Assembly (NCBI RefSeq): GCF_015209595.1 | Contig: NZ_JADEYS010000007.1 | Span: 62,001-126,000 of the forward strand | Reading direction: 5' to 3' | Length of the DNA stretch: 64,000 bases | DNA from: Pontibacterium sinense | GTDB taxonomy: Bacteria > Pseudomonadota > Gammaproteobacteria > Pseudomonadales > Balneatricaceae | In this document: one piece after another, positions 62,224 through 64,000 of the stretch | Layout of the letters: every line of letters begins with the position of its first letter | How positions within the stretch are numbered: the stretch's first letter is position 1 | Made by a program: the position numbers and the translations under genes | Notes under the pieces: generated by a model | Told to the model about the DNA's origin: nothing | Seen by the model: only the letters and a program-made list of their open reading frames with translations | Database searches by the model: none

Positions 62224-63701
62224 TGGATTTCGAGAACCGCCCCACCGTGCTTTGCGTTGATGACGAGATACGTTCGTTGGAAACGCTTGAGCGTACGCTG
62301 GATGAAGAGTTCGACGTGCTCACGGCCAGCAGTGCCGACGAAGCGATGGCGCTGCTGGAGCACAATGAGGTGCAGGCGATCCTCTGTGATCAGCGAATGC
62401 CGGATAAAACCGGCGTAGCCTTCCTCACCGAGGTGCGCGAACGCTGGCCGCAAATTGCCCGACTGATTCTGTCCGGCTACACCGATTCGGAAGACATTAT
62501 CAAAGGGCTGAATGAAGCCGGTATTCTGCAATACATCACCAAACCCTGGCACCCGGATAATCTGCTGTTGATCATGCGTGGAGCCTGCCGCTTGTGTGAA
62601 CTGCAGAACGAAAATGAGCTGCTGGCGATGGAGATGCGCCTGACTGAAGGTCAGGCCGAGCAGAACATCTCACAGAAGAAACAACGCTTACAGCAGGCGT
62701 TTCAGCTGGATGAGATCCGTCGTCATCCCGATAGCCCGTTAAACGCTATCTGTAATCAGGCGGGTAAAATCGCGCCTTACGATGTGTCGGTGCTGGTCAC
62801 CGGACCTTCGGGTGCAGGTAAAGAGCTGTTCGCGCGTGCGCTGCACTACAACAGTCTGCGGGTGGATAAACCGTTTGTGGTGGAAAACTGCGGTGCGATG
62901 CCGGATGAGTTGTTGGCGTCTGAGCTGTTTGGTCACAAAAAAGGCTCCTTTACCGGTGCGATTAACGATCACGAAGGGCTGTTCGAACAGGCTAACGGTG
63001 GCACCATTTTCCTCGATGAAATTGGCGAGATCAGTCCCGCTTTTCAGGTGAAACTGCTGCGTGTTTTGCAGGAACGTGAAGTCCGGCGCATTGGTGAACA
63101 TCAACGGCGTAAGGTGAATGTGCGGATTGTGGCCTCTACCAATCGTGACCTTGAAGAGGAGGTGCGTGCCGGACGTTTTCGTCAGGATCTTTACTTCCGG
63201 CTGGCTGAAGTGACACTGGAATTGCCCTCCTTGGACCGCCGTACGGTGGATATTCCGGTACTTGCCAAAGGTTTCCTCGACAATGCGATGCAGGATTTCG
63301 ATAAGCCGGTGAAGGGTTTCAGCGATGAAGCGCTGGATTGTATGAGTCGCTACTGCTGGCCGGGCAATGTACGTGAGTTGCAGAACGAAGTGCGCCGTAT
63401 GCTGGTGCTGGCCGAAGATGAATGGCTGACTGCCGATCTGCTCAGTCCGCGTGTCTTGCGCGCAGCACCGATTGAAGAAGCAGAAGAAACCGAAATACTC
63501 GCAGGTCTTGAAGGTACGCTGAAAGAGCGGGTTGAGACACTCGAAAAACGTATCCTGCGAGAGACCCTGATTCGCCACCGCTGGAACAAAAGCCGTGCCT
63601 CCAAAGAGCTGGGTTTATCCCGCGTGGGGTTGCGTTCAAAACTGGAACGCTATGCCCTGGAGCAGAGCGGATCAGCCATCGCCCCCGAGCAGAAACAGTA
63701 A
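62220..63701 (+). CDS. hupR: HupR/HoxA, NtrC-family hydrogenase activator
   Basis: 493 residues. Receiver domain (about 8-125) with Asp57 ([12 protein letters not shown]); AAA+ domain (about 170-400) with Walker A GPSGAGKE, sigma-54 contact loop GSFTGA (usual form GAFTGA) and Walker [11 protein letters not shown]; and a C-terminal Fis-type helix-turn-helix (about 450-480; [19 protein letters not shown]). Activates sigma-54 promoters upstream of hupS and hupD; in Rhodobacter the unphosphorylated form is active and HupT inactivates it. Start at ATG 62220 overlapping the hypB stop (ATGA); ATG 62223 is also possible. Confidence 0.94.
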   Translation: MMDFENRPTVLCVDDEIRSLETLERTLDEEFDVLTASSADEAMALLEHNEVQAILCDQRMPDKTGVAFLTEVRERWPQIARLILSGYTDSEDIIKGLNEAGILQYITKPWHPDNLLLIMRGACRLCELQNENELLAMEMRLTEGQAEQNISQKKQRLQQAFQLDEIRRHPDSPLNAICNQAGKIAPYDVSVLVTGPSGAGKELFARALHYNSLRVDKPFVVENCGAMPDELLASELFGHKKGSFTGAINDHEGLFEQANGGTIFLDEIGEISPAFQVKLLRVLQEREVRRIGEHQRRKVNVRIVASTNRDLEEEVRAGRFRQDLYFRLAEVTLELPSLDRRTVDIPVLAKGFLDNAMQDFDKPVKGFSDEALDCMSRYCWPGNVRELQNEVRRMLVLAEDEWLTADLLSPRVLRAAPIEEAEETEILAGLEGTLKERVETLEKRILRETLIRHRWNKSRASKELGLSRVGLRSKLERYALEQSGSAIAPEQKQ

Positions 63702-63719
63702 CCGGAGATAGAAGTCACT

Positions 63720-64000
63720 ATGTGTTTAGGAATTCCCGGACAGATCGTTGAGATCAAAGACGCCGATGAAGGTGTTGCGATGGTTAATGTCTCCGGTGTA
63801 AAGCGAGAAGTTAATCTGGGCTGTGTGTTGCCGGAAGACGGCAATCTCGATGCATTAATGGGTCGCTGGACGCTGGTGCATGTGGGGTTTGCCATGAGCC
63901 TGATCGACGAAGAGGAAGCGCGGAAAACGCTGGAAATTCTGGCCGAACTGGGTGAGCTGCAAGAAGAGCTGGATGCGATGCAGAATACCGAGGTCGACTG
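63720..64000 (+). CDS. hypC: HypC hydrogenase chaperone (runs to the window edge)
   Basis: MCLGIPGQIVEI is the HypC N-terminus with essential Cys2. The 93 codons visible end in EVD and the next two bases are TG, so a stop (TGA) probably follows immediately beyond the window; length is then normal. GGAG lies 14 nt upstream. hypC normally pairs with hypD and hypE, which are expected just downstream. Confidence 0.95.
   Translation, partial: MCLGIPGQIVEIKDADEGVAMVNVSGVKREVNLGCVLPEDGNLDALMGRWTLVHVGFAMSLIDEEEARKTLEILAELGELQEELDAMQNTEVD

Overview
The window looks like a chromosomal segment of a marine, heterotrophic gammaproteobacterium. The TRAP transporter with a UspA partner, MscK, the PA2779/PA2778 gene pair, the MipA/OmpV protein and the many c-di-GMP enzymes suggest an Oceanospirillales-like genome (Marinobacterium, Neptunomonas or Amphritea type). 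That placement is inference from gene content; no rRNA or tRNA gene is visible.

The main theme is H2 oxidation. From left to right there are: an H2-sensing module (hupT-hupU-hupV, 7.8-11.6 kb); hypF (32.7-35.0 kb); the structural genes of a membrane-bound uptake [NiFe]-hydrogenase with the cysteine signature of O2-tolerant enzymes (hupS-hupL-hupC, 42.0-45.6 kb); and a long assembly operon (hupD-F-G-H-I-J-K, hypA-hypB, hupR, hypC, 56.6 kb to the window end, probably continuing into hypD). Both hupS and hupD are preceded by sigma-54-type -24/-12 elements, and hupR encodes an NtrC-type activator. The sensor hydrogenase HupUV, kinase HupT, activator HupR and two target promoters therefore lie together in one window.

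Other blocks are interleaved. 0-2.5 kb: the tail of an unknown gene, an IS4-family insertion sequence (173-1593, 11-bp target duplication) that split the terminator of that gene, and an amino-acid-type binding protein. 2.7-7.7 kb: a large GGDEF-EAL sensor and an MFS exporter. 11.8-16.1 kb: an AT-rich TonB-dependent receptor, a small unknown protein, and an AraC regulator with a LysE exporter. 16.3-25.5 kb: a Cache-HAMP protein without output domain paired with a small cytosolic protein, then three diguanylate cyclases and one HD-GYP protein. 25.6-28.6 kb: an RstAB-like two-component system followed by a MipA/OmpV outer-membrane protein with a perfect palindrome upstream. 28.8-32.5 kb: a frameshifted DUF4156 lipoprotein gene and mscK. 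35.5-41.6 kb: a LysR regulator divergent from a TRAP transporter operon with UspA, then the PA2779/PA2778 pair.

Between hupC and hupD lies an 11-kb insert: an orphan HigA-type antitoxin, two branched-chain-amino-acid-type binding proteins without permeases, an acyl-CoA synthetase, an AraC regulator, an SDR/acyl-CoA dehydrogenase/thiolase operon, and a UbiM/UbiH-type FAD hydroxylase whose leader contains a terminator-like hairpin. The genes suggest uptake and CoA-dependent beta-oxidation of a carboxylic acid.

Non-coding structure of note: a hairpin family with two clear copies (35415-35457, 41711-41753) and a possible third (45694-45730), the latter two flanking hupSLC; a pentanucleotide microsatellite in the broken lipoprotein gene; and several operator-like palindromes. 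No CRISPR array, tRNA, rRNA or prophage was seen.
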